DNA of 64,000 nucleotides, from contig NZ_BQID01000015.1 in NCBI RefSeq assembly GCF_021602345.1, positions 62,001 to 126,000 of the forward strand, written 5' to 3'. The notes under the pieces were generated by a model. The model was given only the letters and a program-made list of their open reading frames with translations, made no database searches and was not told where the DNA came from. Each line of letters opens with the position of its first letter. Position 1 is the first letter of the stretch. A program made the position numbers and the translations under genes. Below, piece after piece: positions 35,605 through 43,116 of this stretch. Source of the stretch: Pseudomonas pharyngis. Lineage in GTDB: Bacteria > Pseudomonadota > Gammaproteobacteria > Pseudomonadales > Pseudomonadaceae.

Positions 35605-35871
35605 TTAATATCTCCCCATTAATCGATTTTGTTCAGTTGTGGCTTTAACGTGCTGCCGATCAATATAAGCCGCAAGATCCTTCAGGTGAACGCCAAGCCC
35701 AGCCTTCTGGCTTTCTGGGCCAAGGCGAACTACCGGGATATCGATCTCACCAGTAAGCCGTTTATTTTTAAACTTTTCAACCGTGAGGTTCATGTAGTCC
35801 GCACACACGCGGTCTAGAGGGATGACTGCTTGCCCGTTGTACTGGGCCATCAAAAGAAAAAGGGTGTTCAT
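35605..35871 (-). CDS. PrtN-like (pyocin activator family) protein
   Basis: An 88-residue protein: MNTLFLLMAQYNGQAVIPLDRVCADYMNLT..., with a predicted helix-turn-helix followed by DIPVVRLGPESQKAGLGVHLKDLAAYIDRQ. This is the pattern of small PrtN-family activators carried by Pseudomonas pyocins and prophages. It is the last gene of the leftward early operon. Its ATG overlaps the stop of the long alternative frame in the methyltransferase region (ATGA). A second, more divergent member is encoded at 37103-37483. Confidence 0.7.
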   Translation of the reverse strand: MNTLFLLMAQYNGQAVIPLDRVCADYMNLTVEKFKNKRLTGEIDIPVVRLGPESQKAGLGVHLKDLAAYIDRQHVKATTEQNRLMGRY

Positions 35872-36635
35872 GCAACCTCCTGATCAATGATTGCGGGAAA
35901 GCGATTCGAATACGCTTGCTGCCACGAGTGGAACCTGTCCATTGCCAATGGCCTTAAGACGGTCCACCCGATGGGCCACCCCATCAGCCACTCGGCCCAT
36001 TCCGGGTTCAGATGAACACCATCCAGTGCCATCACGGCGTGATCCAGGCGATCGTTCGAGCGATCGGCTCCGGATCGGCGAGTCAGTGCGGCAGGGGAGG
36101 ATCCCTTTGCCATGCTTGCCACCGGTGTTGGCCAGCGTTTGACGGGTATTTTCTGCGATGAGCCAGATCCGGTCCCGCTGGTGAGGTGCGCCGAGGTCAG
36201 CCGCTCCGATAACACCCCATCGCGCGTCATACCCCATTTCGGCAGGGTCACCGAGCACCACGGCAAGTCCTCTTCCCACAAGCAGTGGTGAGTTCTCCAG
36301 TTCGACGTAGCGCGGTCGTACCTCATCGATAATTCGTGCCATCTGCCGCCACAGTCCGGAGCGGGAGCCGGCGATACCCAGGCCGTTGCCTGCAACCGAG
36401 ATGTCTTGGCAAGGAAATCCTCCCGAAACCACGTCAACAAGGTCTCGCCAAGGGCGTCCGTCAAAACTACACACGTCAGACCAAATCGGGAAAGGCGGGA
36501 GCAGTCCATCGGTTTGTCGTTGCGCCAGTATTTGTGCGGCGTAGGCATCACGCTCAACGGCGCAGACGGTGCGCCAGCCGAGGAGGTTTCCGCCGAGTAT
36601 TCCACCACCAGCGCCTGCGAAAAAAGCCAACTCAT
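35868..36635 (-). CDS. long overlapping frame within the methyltransferase gene
   Basis: A 255-codon frame shifted +1 relative to the methyltransferase. It starts at ATG 36635, 8 nt after a GGAGG ribosome site (the methyltransferase GTG is only 4 nt away). It ends in an ATGA overlap with the next gene, the junction typical of phage operons. The translation (SQALVVEYSAE near the N-terminus, MPTPHKYWRNDK, LSRFGLT, LPKWGMTRDGVL, WPTPVAS, WAEWLMGWPIGWT) resembles proteins I recall from Pseudomonas phages, with no known function. Those proteins could themselves be annotated shadows of methyltransferase genes; in GC-rich DNA long shadow frames are common, so expression is unproven. Confidence 0.4.
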   Translation of the reverse strand: MSWLFSQALVVEYSAETSSAGAPSAPLSVMPTPHKYWRNDKPMDCSRLSRFGLTCVVLTDALGETLLTWFREDFLAKTSRLQATAWVSPAPAPDCGGRWHELSMRYDRATSNWRTHHCLWEEDLPWCSVTLPKWGMTRDGVLSERLTSAHLTSGTGSGSSQKIPVKRWPTPVASMAKGSSPAALTRRSGADRSNDRLDHAVMALDGVHLNPEWAEWLMGWPIGWTVLRPLAMDRFHSWQQAYSNRFPAIIDQEVA

Positions 36636-36639
36636 TCAC
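35884..36639 (-). CDS. phage DNA cytosine-5 methyltransferase
   Basis: A compact 251-residue enzyme. Motif I LAFFAGAGGGILGG is at the N-terminus, the catalytic cysteine motif IV GGFPCQDIS near residue 75, motif VI VELENSP near 113, motif VIII HQRDRIWLIAE near 152, and motif X LKAIGNGQVP near 230. It methylates cytosine in an unknown target and may protect phage DNA from restriction. The GTG start (36639) overlaps the stop of the upstream gene (GTGA). A 255-codon frame shifted by one base runs through the whole gene. Confidence 0.88.
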   Translation of the reverse strand: MNELAFFAGAGGGILGGNLLGWRTVCAVERDAYAAQILAQRQTDGLLPPFPIWSDVCSFDGRPWRDLVDVVSGGFPCQDISVAGNGLGIAGSRSGLWRQMARIIDEVRPRYVELENSPLLVGRGLAVVLGDPAEMGYDARWGVIGAADLGAPHQRDRIWLIAENTRQTLANTGGKHGKGILPCRTDSPIRSRSLERSPGSRRDGTGWCSSEPGMGRVADGVAHRVDRLKAIGNGQVPLVAASVFESLSRNH

Positions 36640-37106
36640 GCAGCCTCCACAGTGACTTGCGCGGCGCCGGAGAGCGGTTGTCCAACCTTGTTGTCCTCAG
36701 TTCCTGGTTGCTGCAGCTGCGCAGCCATCGCTAGCACCTGTTCGCGCAGGGAGCGGGCATCACGCTCAAGCTTCTTGCCGGTACGAAAGGCGCTGAAGGT
36801 CTCGGCGGCGATCCGCAGCAGCTCGCCGATGGCGACCAGCGTATGGTGGTCGGCCGGGCCGAAGAGGGGGGCTGCTTCAAGTCGTTTGCAGGTTTGTGCC
36901 AAGCGAGTGTGATCGGCCCGGATAAACTGCAGGGAGGCCTGGAGCTCGCGGATGGTTTTGGCGCTTGCGGCGCGCTGGATGTCTTCACCCTCGCGCAGGC
37001 CTGTCTCCAGGCCATCGCTGCGGCCCATGGTGTAACCGCCCCAGAGCAGAAGGGCGGCCAGAACTATCAGGGTGACGAGTGCACCGATTTGTATTGGGGT
37101 CATCAT
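36636..37106 (-). CDS. phage membrane-anchored coiled-coil protein
   Basis: A 156-residue protein with one N-terminal membrane segment (GALVTLIVLAALLLWGGYTMG, about residues 8-28) and a long helical, likely coiled-coil region (QRAASAKTIRELQASLQFIRADHTRLAQTCKRLE; KLERDARSLREQVLAMAAQLQ). Function unknown. The ATG overlaps the stop of the upstream gene (ATGA) and its stop overlaps the methyltransferase start, so it is embedded in the leftward operon. Confidence 0.65.
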   Translation of the reverse strand: MMTPIQIGALVTLIVLAALLLWGGYTMGRSDGLETGLREGEDIQRAASAKTIRELQASLQFIRADHTRLAQTCKRLEAAPLFGPADHHTLVAIGELLRIAAETFSAFRTGKKLERDARSLREQVLAMAAQLQQPGTEDNKVGQPLSGAAQVTVEAA

Positions 37107-37483
37107 GTGGTGTGCTCCTGGGATTGTCGTTGGCCGGTGGTGACGGCCGTCAGTGGTGTGGGGGGAACAGGGCGTTGGCCGTCGTGCTGTCGTTGCATGT
37201 CTTCATCCGCTTTGTAGGCGCGGATGTCGATCAGCGAGGCTACGTGGCGGATGTGCGCGTACTTCAACGCCTTGCGGCTGGTGTCCAGCGTGGTGATCGG
37301 AAGCTGGATTCGGCCGCTGTTGATCTCCGTCACGAACGACTGCTCGTTGAGATTGCGAAAGTACTGCTCGCGGACTTTTTCCAGCGGGATCAGGACATCA
37401 CCGAAGATGCGATACAGCAGTTCAACGGTGGCCGATTCGGGCGCCGGATGCAGGCGAAGCGGATTCTGTGCAGCGTTACTCAT
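37103..37483 (-). CDS. divergent PrtN-like regulator
   Basis: A 126-residue protein. The central part (VELLYRIFGDVLIPLEKVREQYFRNLNEQSFVTEINSGRIQLPITTLDTSRKALKYAHIRHVASLIDIRAYKADED) has the same order of elements as PrtN-family activators, including the final helix with an IDxR motif. The C-terminal 25 residues are a polar tail. The start overlaps the upstream gene by 8 nt. It may bind DNA and tune early or late phage genes. Confidence 0.6.
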   Translation of the reverse strand: MSNAAQNPLRLHPAPESATVELLYRIFGDVLIPLEKVREQYFRNLNEQSFVTEINSGRIQLPITTLDTSRKALKYAHIRHVASLIDIRAYKADEDMQRQHDGQRPVPPTPLTAVTTGQRQSQEHTT

Positions 37484-37685
37484 GGCCTTGTCGAGCCTCC
37501 TTGCGTTGTTGTCGTGCCGGGTGGTTCCAGGCGTTCAGGCAATGGCGTCTGGTCAGCTCGCGCAGATGTTCGGGCACTTCGAGGAGCGCGGCGTTACGCT
37601 CCTCGCGTGTGCGCATAGCAACGATCTGGCGGGCGTACTCCCTAGGCCACGTCACGGCGATCTGCCGGGATGGCAGGAAGATCAA
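37476..37685 (-). CDS. small phage protein, unknown function
   Basis: A 69-residue basic protein (IAVTWPREYARQIVAMRTREERNAALLEVPEHLRELTRRHCLNAWNH) of a kind that recurs in Pseudomonas prophage early operons. The frame opens with TTG 37685 inside the upstream gene. The true start is uncertain; an in-frame GTG lies at 37655 and an ATG at residue 24. Confidence 0.55.
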   Translation of the reverse strand: MIFLPSRQIAVTWPREYARQIVAMRTREERNAALLEVPEHLRELTRRHCLNAWNHPARQQRKEARQGHE

Positions 37686-37923
37686 TGTCCAACTGCTCGG
37701 CCAGCCAACGGATACCGGCCTGCTTCACCCGAGTTGACTGGCTGTACTGCATTCCGTGTTTCTCGTCATACCAGGGACTGTCCTTGACCCGCAGGTACGC
37801 TTTGTCGCGCTTCGGGTGCGCCGGCAGGTTTCCCTTGAGCAAACCTTTTTCCCGCATGAGTGCGATCAGTTTGGGGCGAGTGAGGCCGAGTTGAGCGGCT
37901 GCTTGGGCGAGGGTGCGTTCCAT
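37642..37923 (-). CDS. KilAC-like small phage antirepressor-type protein
   Basis: A 93-residue protein with the KilAC pattern: TLAQAAAQLGLTRPKLIALMREKGLL, then YLRVKDSPWYDEK and STRVKQAGIRWLAEQL, as in the C-terminal domain of phage antirepressors. The N-terminal Ant or BRO domain is absent. The start at 37923 was chosen for its GAGGAAC ribosome site; the longer frame from 38013 lies inside the upstream gene. Confidence 0.65.
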   Translation of the reverse strand: MERTLAQAAAQLGLTRPKLIALMREKGLLKGNLPAHPKRDKAYLRVKDSPWYDEKHGMQYSQSTRVKQAGIRWLAEQLDIDLPAIPADRRDVA

Positions 37924-37933
37924 AAACGGTTCC

Positions 37934-38524
37934 TCAAGCAGCATGCGCAGCAGGAGTGGCCGCTGCAGCAAGGTGGTTGATGGACTCAATGAGCTTTGCG
38001 TAGATCTCGGCATCGGGGTCGTACAGGGTGAAGCAACATGTATGCGGGCTCTTGTTGCCGATGCTCAAGATGGCGGTGGCGCCGCGGCGCGAACGGGTGC
38101 GATGCAGCGCCACGTGCAGGGGAAGCTCGAAACCCATGTCGAGACTCAGCACACCGCCGGTGTGCACCAGTTCGAACACGCGCTGTTTGTCCTGGACTTC
38201 AAAACGGCCGTATTGACGATCGGCATGCGGGAGATGCACCAGGTCGCTGGAGTTGCTCGCGTCGAACGGACCGTTGGCAATCTCTTCGATGAAGTCGGCG
38301 AGTTTGAGGTGCATCTTCTTGTCGTTTTGCAGGGTCAGCGTGTGGCGTTCGCAACCCAGTTCGACGACAAAAGTGCTTTCCACTGTGCCGCGCTCAGCCT
38401 TTAGGCGAAACGCCAGGCAATCACGCTTCGGTGCTGTGCGCAGGATGTGGTTGAAGGTCTCGGTCAGATTGACCTGGGCATTGAGCAACTGCAGGGTGCG
38501 GTTGTCGATCTTGTACTTGGTCAT
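37934..38524 (-). CDS. phage protein of unknown function
   Basis: A 196-residue soluble protein (MTKYKIDNRTLQLLNAQVNLTETFNHILRTAPKRDCLAFRLKAERG...). Mixed alpha/beta character with an Ala-rich C-terminal helix; no motif I recognise. The start ATG overlaps the stop of the preceding gene (ATGA) and its end lies 10 nt before the KilAC-like gene. It is a member of the leftward operon. Confidence 0.6.
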   Translation of the reverse strand: MTKYKIDNRTLQLLNAQVNLTETFNHILRTAPKRDCLAFRLKAERGTVESTFVVELGCERHTLTLQNDKKMHLKLADFIEEIANGPFDASNSSDLVHLPHADRQYGRFEVQDKQRVFELVHTGGVLSLDMGFELPLHVALHRTRSRRGATAILSIGNKSPHTCCFTLYDPDAEIYAKLIESINHLAAAATPAAHAA

Positions 38525-38700
38525 GCCGCGTGCCCTCCACCGTTCGGATCGATAGGAGAGGACTGGCAGGACCTGGCAACAAGCTTGGGTTTACTGTTAT
38601 GAATGACGACCAGACAGCCCGTGGCGAGCTGCAGCTGTTCGATCAGTTTGCGATTGCTGACGCATGCCGGATGGACATGCAAGGTTGCGGTGGTACGCAT
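38521..38700 (-). CDS. small phage protein, first gene of the leftward operon
   Basis: A 59-residue protein (MRTTATLHVHPACVSNRKLIEQLQLATGCLVVIHNSKPKLVA...). The start at 38700 was chosen because GAGG lies upstream and the promoter -10 lies at 38737-38742. Function unknown. Confidence 0.55.
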   Translation of the reverse strand: MRTTATLHVHPACVSNRKLIEQLQLATGCLVVIHNSKPKLVARSCQSSPIDPNGGGHAA

Positions 38701-38736
38701 TGGTATTGCCTCGCTCTGTGGTAAAGAGTGAGGCAA

Positions 38737-38765
38737 ATATCACGCACTGTGCTTGTTTGTGTCAA
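38737..38765 (-). promoter_or_regulatory. leftward early phage promoter with operator-like dyad
   Basis: On the minus strand TTGACA (38765-38760) is followed after exactly 17 nt by TGATAT (38742-38737), a near-consensus sigma-70 promoter for the leftward operon. A small dyad TGTGT-CA-ACACA overlaps the -35, and GTGATTAAAAT lies just beyond it. The latter nearly repeats at the rightward promoter (GTGATTAAGAT, near 39594), suggesting repressor half-sites. Confidence 0.7.
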
Positions 38766-38777
38766 CACATTATGTGA

Positions 38778-39527
38778 TTAAAATAGCGCGGCACTGTGTA
38801 GAAATCGTGATGACTTCAATATTCCGCCTACGAGATGAATTTCTTCCACCTCTTGTTCTGCAATGTGAAGAGTTTCGTGATCGGTATTGACGCTATCCAG
38901 CCGGTACATTCCGTCTCGGAGATAAATAAACTCTTTGATCATCGCTTTGCCGGAGGACGTTCGAACTATGACCTCGTCACCGCTACTGAAGCGTTTGTTC
39001 GGCTCTATAAGAACGAACTCGCCATTTTTTATGCGGGGCATCAGGCTATCGCCCATGACTCTTATGCCATAGGCATCTGGGTCATCGCTATGTATGTTTA
39101 GGTAGCCTTCACCTTGCCCTGGTGGCGGTTCTACCGTGTCGAAGAAGCCCTCATTCCCAAGCTGCGCGTTCGATAGCACAGGTACCTTTCCATCCTTAGC
39201 CCAGCCTACAAGGCTGCTAACAGGTTGGTCTTTATCTTTCGATCTTCCGTAGTCCCTCACAAGACGGTCTTCCGACCGAATCCGACCTTGAATGGCGTCT
39301 GAGTACGACTCAACGTCGGAGCGATTTTTTCCTGCTACCAAGTCTGGAAAAGATACTCCCAATGCTTTCGCTATCTTTTGCAAGTCGTGGAGGTTGGGCT
39401 GACGAGCCCCTTTCTCGTAATTGCCTATCCGAGACTGGGATTCCCAACCGCAAGCGAAAGCAAGGGCTTGTTGGCTCATGCCCTTGGCTTTGCGGTATTG
39501 CTTAATACGTTCGCCGAGTGTGTTCAT
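38778..39527 (-). CDS. CI-like phage repressor (HTH plus S24 peptidase)
   Basis: 249 residues. The N-terminal helix-turn-helix (IKQYRKAKGMSQQALAFACGWESQSRIGNYEKGARQPNLHDLQKIAKALG) precedes a linker and a LexA/S24 autoprotease: YGIRVMGDSLMPRIKNGEFVLIEPN carries the serine and SGKAMIKEFIY the lysine. It should hold the prophage silent and be cleaved on RecA activation after DNA damage. The usual Ala-Gly cleavage dipeptide is not obvious; the candidate region is VPVLSNAQLGNEGFF. It is divergent from the Cro-like gene. Confidence 0.88.
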   Translation of the reverse strand: MNTLGERIKQYRKAKGMSQQALAFACGWESQSRIGNYEKGARQPNLHDLQKIAKALGVSFPDLVAGKNRSDVESYSDAIQGRIRSEDRLVRDYGRSKDKDQPVSSLVGWAKDGKVPVLSNAQLGNEGFFDTVEPPPGQGEGYLNIHSDDPDAYGIRVMGDSLMPRIKNGEFVLIEPNKRFSSGDEVIVRTSSGKAMIKEFIYLRDGMYRLDSVNTDHETLHIAEQEVEEIHLVGGILKSSRFLHSAALF

Positions 39528-39540
39528 GTGCTTTTTTTAC

Positions 39541-39603
39541 CACGCTATGAAATTATTTATCATCACTTTGCGTGTTGAAATATCTACGATTCGTGATTAA
39601 GAT
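39541..39603 (+). promoter_or_regulatory. rightward phage promoter and operator region
   Basis: TTGAAA (39575-39580), 17 nt, then TAAGAT (39598-39603) form a good promoter for the Cro-like gene, whose ATG is at 39628. Dyads include CACGC/GCGTG (39541-39545 with 39570-39574) and ACGA-T-TCGT (39587-39595), likely repressor sites shared with the divergent repressor gene. Confidence 0.65.
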
Positions 39604-39627
39604 GGCTCCGGCTAATTGGAGGGCATC

Positions 39628-39852
39628 ATGAATCTGATCGCTGAACATCGAGAGAAAGCTGGGATCAAGCAAAAGGAACTCGTTGTAGCTCTTGGATGGA
39701 CTCAGGCACGTATAAGCAATTACGAAGCAGGACGTCGAATCGCAGGGCTTACGGAGTGCAGAGCCATTGTCAGAGCGCTCAATAAGTTAGGAGCGCCATG
39801 CAGTCTTGATGACGTATTTCCTCCGGAAATGGAAGAGTCCCAAGCCGCATAG
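39628..39852 (+). CDS. Cro-like helix-turn-helix protein
   Basis: A 74-residue protein that is essentially one helix-turn-helix domain (MNLIAEHREKAGIKQKELVVALGWTQARISNYEAGRRIAGLTECRAIVRALNKLGAPCSLDDVFPP). It is the expected antagonist of the divergent CI-like repressor. The start at 39628 has a GGAGGG ribosome site; the frame upstream from 39616 is not needed. Confidence 0.82.
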   Translation: MNLIAEHREKAGIKQKELVVALGWTQARISNYEAGRRIAGLTECRAIVRALNKLGAPCSLDDVFPPEMEESQAA

Positions 39853-39880
39853 AAAAAAGGCGACCCTAGGGTCGCCCAGT
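39853..39880. terminator. palindromic terminator after the Cro-like gene
   Basis: A perfect 18-nt palindrome GGCGACCCTAGGGTCGCC (39859-39876) with six A on its left. The T-run is therefore on the minus-strand reading; on the plus strand only CAGTTT follows, so rightward termination may be partial, as suits an early phage terminator. Confidence 0.6.
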
Positions 39881-39885
39881 TTCTC

Positions 39886-40068
39886 CCGACAGCATCACCA
39901 CAATGCTATCGGGTCGCGATGTCAGTAGGTGCGCACACCACATGCCGCCGACTTTCATCGCGTTTCCAAGGCTCGGAAGCCTTGGTGTTGCTGCCGTTCT
40001 TACCACAGAGCTGGCAGCTGTTGCGCCAGGGGTGAACAACGGATTGTTCGCCCCGGCACGGTGCCGGT
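39886..40068 (+). ncRNA. structured RNA region, C4-like phage antisense RNA candidate
   Basis: Four hairpins occur in under 200 nt: CCCGACAGCAT with ATGCTATCGGG (39886-39912, one mismatch), CCAAGGCT-CGGA-AGCCTTGG (39966-39985), GAACAA-CGGA-TTGTTC (near 40034-40049), and CCGGCAC-G-GTGCCGG (40053-40067). Two share a CGGA tetraloop. The place, between Cro-like and CII-like genes, and the shadow translation (PPTFIAFPRLGSLGV, LTTELAAVAPGVNNG), which I associate with C4-type RNAs of P1/P4-like phages, support the call. C4 RNAs silence an antirepressor or replication operon by base pairing. Confidence 0.5.
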
Positions 40069-40171
40069 TATCCCCTGCAAGGGTTCCCGGCGTTTGGGCC
40101 ATACCAAGCCACGCGGCAAATGTATCACCAACTTCTGTCGCGCGGCACTGGCAACTTTTAGGATTAATGCC

Positions 40172-40690
40172 ATGAGCCGAATTGCTCTCAGTTCTCTGGA
40201 ACGGGCGCAGCGGGAAATCCTGCCGCTCGATTTAGCGCTGTACCACGCCGCTCGCGATTACCCAGGCGGCGCTGCTGCTATCGCTGCCACGACCGGTCGC
40301 AACCCGACCACGTTGCAGCACAAGCTGTCGCCAACCCATCCTACCCACTCCATCAACGTTCAGGAGTTCGGTGAGATCCTCGAACTGACCAAGGATCGCC
40401 GCATTCTCGATGCGGTGCATGCGCTGGTCGGTGACACGATCTGGCAGGAGCTGGCCGACACCTACACCAACGACATGCCCGAGACCCTGACCACCGGCAT
40501 CGCCGAATACTTCCGTCAGGTCGCGGATCTCGCCGAGACCTGGGCCAAGAGCATCGGCGACGGTGTGGTGACTGATCAGGAGCTCGCGGCGATTCGTCTG
40601 CAAGTGTTCCGGGGCATCCAAGGGCTGCTCGGGTTGTTCAACCGAGCCACCTATGTCAACCAGACGACGCGAGGTGCTGAGCGTGGCTGA
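40172..40690 (+). CDS. CII-like phage regulatory protein
   Basis: A 172-residue protein of the phage regulatory CII family: LPLDLALYHAARDYPGGAAAIAATTGRNPTTLQHKLSPTHPTHSINVQEFGEILELTKDRRILDAVHALVGD, with an HTH-like segment near residues 30-50. A helical C-terminal half may be an oligomerisation domain. AGGA lies upstream of the ATG. It overlaps the next gene by 8 nt. It probably activates lysogeny promoters. Confidence 0.75.
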   Translation: MSRIALSSLERAQREILPLDLALYHAARDYPGGAAAIAATTGRNPTTLQHKLSPTHPTHSINVQEFGEILELTKDRRILDAVHALVGDTIWQELADTYTNDMPETLTTGIAEYFRQVADLAETWAKSIGDGVVTDQELAAIRLQVFRGIQGLLGLFNRATYVNQTTRGAERG

Positions 40691-40907
40691 CATCGCCGAT
40701 TTCGCCAACGACCTGGTGCAGGAACGCATCGATCAGGCCATGGCTGCGCGCAGCGCTGCCAAGGCCGAAAGCGCTGCCCATTCCTTGCTGTTCTGTGAAG
40801 CCTGTGACGATCCGATTCCGGAAGCCCGTCGCCTGGCCTCACCGGGTTGCTCGCAGTGCATCAGCTGCCAATCCCTGTCCGAGCGGGGGATTCAGCATGC
40901 TCGATGA
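40683..40907 (+). CDS. TraR/DksA-type zinc finger protein
   Basis: A 74-residue protein starting at GTG. A helical half (MADIADFANDLVQERIDQAMAARSA) is followed by a four-cysteine finger (FCEACDDPIPEARRLASPGCSQCISCQ). This is the layout of phage TraR-like proteins, which bind RNA polymerase like DksA plus ppGpp. It overlaps both neighbours (8 nt upstream, 11 nt downstream). Confidence 0.82.
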   Translation: MADIADFANDLVQERIDQAMAARSAAKAESAAHSLLFCEACDDPIPEARRLASPGCSQCISCQSLSERGIQHAR

Positions 40908-43116
40908 GGTATTGGGCCAATTCGCCGATTATGGTCTGGAGCCAGCGCAACCGCTGGTGTTCGGCAAGCTGACCCGCTGCAAGACATCGCAGGACAAGGG
41001 TAAGGAAAAGAACGGCTGGTACGTGGTCCACGAGCAGCGCACGGAGAAGGGCGACATCCTGATCTTCGGCGCCTTCGGTGACTGGCGTTCGGGGGAGACA
41101 CAGAAGATCAAGGTCAAGGCCGGTCGCATGTCGCCGGAAGAGCGCGAAGTGATGCGTGCCCGCCAGGAAGAAGCCAAGCGTCGCGCCGCCGAAATCGCGA
41201 ACAACGCTGCGCGGCGGGCCGCGAAGAGGGCGCAGGGTATGTTCGAGCGCATGCCGACCACCGGGCGTAGCGACTACCTGGACCGCAAGCAGATCGTTGG
41301 TATCAAGGTGCGTTACGCGCCGCGTACCGGCGCGGTGCTGGTCCCGATGAACAATGCCCGTGATCAGATCATGGGCTTGCAGGTGATCTTCCCCAACAAG
41401 CAAGAAGACACCGGCCGCGACAAATCCTACTGGCCTTACGGCATGGCGAAGGAGGGCACTTTTCACCTGCTTGGCCCGCATCCGGTACCGGGCGAACCGG
41501 TGCTGGTGTGTGAGGGTTACGCCACCGGCGCCAGCCTGCACATGGCGACTTCGCTTGCCGTAGCGGTGGCCTTCGATGCGGGCAACCTGCTGGCCGTGTG
41601 CAAGGTCATGCGCGAGCGTTTTGCCGGTTGCCCGCTGATCATCTGCCGCGACGACGACTGGAAGACCACCAAGCCTAATGGCGATGCGTGGAACACGGGC
41701 GAGGAGAAAGCGAGTAATGCGGCCCTGATCGTCGGCGCCCAGGTGGTCGCGCCGATCTTTTCGATTGAACGTCACGACAAGTGGACCGACTTCAACGACC
41801 TGCACGTCGCCGAAGGCCTCGACGCGGTTCGCCGCCAAGTGCTCGCTGTGGTCCGCCCACCCGCTGCCGGTGGCTGGAAAGATCAGCTGGCTCGCAGTGA
41901 GAGCGGCGCCTTGATCGCGCACATGCAGAACGTCGAACTGATCCTGGCTAACGACGAGCGCTGGGCCGGCGTGATCAGTTACTGCGCCTTCAGTTCGAAG
42001 ATCGTCAAGCTGCGTGCGGCGCCTTATGGCGGTGGTACCGGCGAGTGGGCCGACATCGATGATGTGCGCGTTATGAAGTGGCTCGCGCAGCAGTACAACC
42101 TGCGCGTGAAGTCCTCGCACGTGATTGAGGCCGTCAGCGTCGTGGCCCACGACCACGCGTTTCACCCGGTGCGCGAGTACCTGAAAAAGCTGGAATGGGA
42201 TCGCGTGCCGCGCCTGGAGCGTTGGTTGACCGATGTGATGGGTGTAAAGGCAACCGATTACACGTCCAAGGTCGGCAAGCGCTGGATGATCTCCGCCGTG
42301 GCACGAGTGATGAAACCCGGCTGCAAGGCGGACTCGGTGATGATCCTCGAAGGCGTACAAGGCGCTGGTAAGTCGACCGCCATGAGCGTGCTCGGCGGTG
42401 AGTGGTTTATGGACACGCCGTTTGCCCTCGGCGACAAGGACGGCTTTCAGGCGATTCGCGGTAAGTGGATCGTCGAGCTGGGTGAACTGGACAGCTTCAA
42501 CAAGGCCGAGAGTACCAAGGCCAAACAGTTTTTCTCCGCGTCCACCGACACCTACCGCGAAAGCTATGGCCGCAGAACGCTGGACGTGCCACGCCAGTGT
42601 GTCTTCGTCGGTACCACCAACCAGGACGAGTACCTCAAAGACGCTACCGGCAACCGTCGCTATTGGCCGGTGGCCTGTACCAAGGTCGACGTGGCGTTGC
42701 TGCGCGAGATCCGCGACCAGCTGTGGGCTGAAGCGATGTTCTGTTTTGAGGCCGGCGATCTCTGGTGGGTAACGCGAGAGGAAGCGCTGATGTTCAGCGA
42801 GGAACAGGACGAACGCTTTGTGGTGGACGAGTGGGAAACGCCCATTCTGAACTGGCTCGAAGAGTCGCAGATCGGCGAGACCACCACCGGCAGTGAGGTG
42901 ATGAGTCAGGCGCTCAAGCTCGATCCCGGTCATTGGGGCAAACCGGAGCAGATGCGCGTGGGTGCAATCCTGCATCGACTGGGCTGGCGACGTTTCCGTT
43001 TGGGCGCCTTGAGCAAGAGCGGCCAGCGGCCATGGGCGTACAAGAAACCGGAGGGTTGGGGCAGGGCGCCTGCGCTGGGACAACCTGAGTTTGAGGAGCC
43101 TTGCTTCGATGATTAA
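40897..43116 (+). CDS. Toprim primase fused to VapE/D5-like helicase
   Basis: 739 residues. The N-terminal 330 residues resemble phage Toprim primases: KEKNGWYVVHEQRT, EPVLVCEGYATGASLHMATS (catalytic Glu), and LIICRDDDW (Asp pair). The C-terminal half is the virulence-associated E family helicase: MILEGVQGAGKSTAMSVLGG (Walker A, near 487), IRGKWIVELGELDSFNK (Walker B), FVGTTNQDEYLKDATGNRRYWPV. It would initiate replication of the prophage. Start at ATG 40897 with GGGGA upstream. Confidence 0.9.
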   Translation: MLDEVLGQFADYGLEPAQPLVFGKLTRCKTSQDKGKEKNGWYVVHEQRTEKGDILIFGAFGDWRSGETQKIKVKAGRMSPEEREVMRARQEEAKRRAAEIANNAARRAAKRAQGMFERMPTTGRSDYLDRKQIVGIKVRYAPRTGAVLVPMNNARDQIMGLQVIFPNKQEDTGRDKSYWPYGMAKEGTFHLLGPHPVPGEPVLVCEGYATGASLHMATSLAVAVAFDAGNLLAVCKVMRERFAGCPLIICRDDDWKTTKPNGDAWNTGEEKASNAALIVGAQVVAPIFSIERHDKWTDFNDLHVAEGLDAVRRQVLAVVRPPAAGGWKDQLARSESGALIAHMQNVELILANDERWAGVISYCAFSSKIVKLRAAPYGGGTGEWADIDDVRVMKWLAQQYNLRVKSSHVIEAVSVVAHDHAFHPVREYLKKLEWDRVPRLERWLTDVMGVKATDYTSKVGKRWMISAVARVMKPGCKADSVMILEGVQGAGKSTAMSVLGGEWFMDTPFALGDKDGFQAIRGKWIVELGELDSFNKAESTKAKQFFSASTDTYRESYGRRTLDVPRQCVFVGTTNQDEYLKDATGNRRYWPVACTKVDVALLREIRDQLWAEAMFCFEAGDLWWVTREEALMFSEEQDERFVVDEWETPILNWLEESQIGETTTGSEVMSQALKLDPGHWGKPEQMRVGAILHRLGWRRFRLGALSKSGQRPWAYKKPEGWGRAPALGQPEFEEPCFDD

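Noticed and set aside
39903-40175. A 90-codon frame after the Cro-like gene, with another frame from 39929 running into the CII-like gene
   Set aside because: The DNA is dense in hairpins and the translation is of the type produced by C4-like RNAs; treated as RNA. The frame from 39929 is only an upstream extension of the CII-like gene, whose start at 40172 has its own ribosome site.
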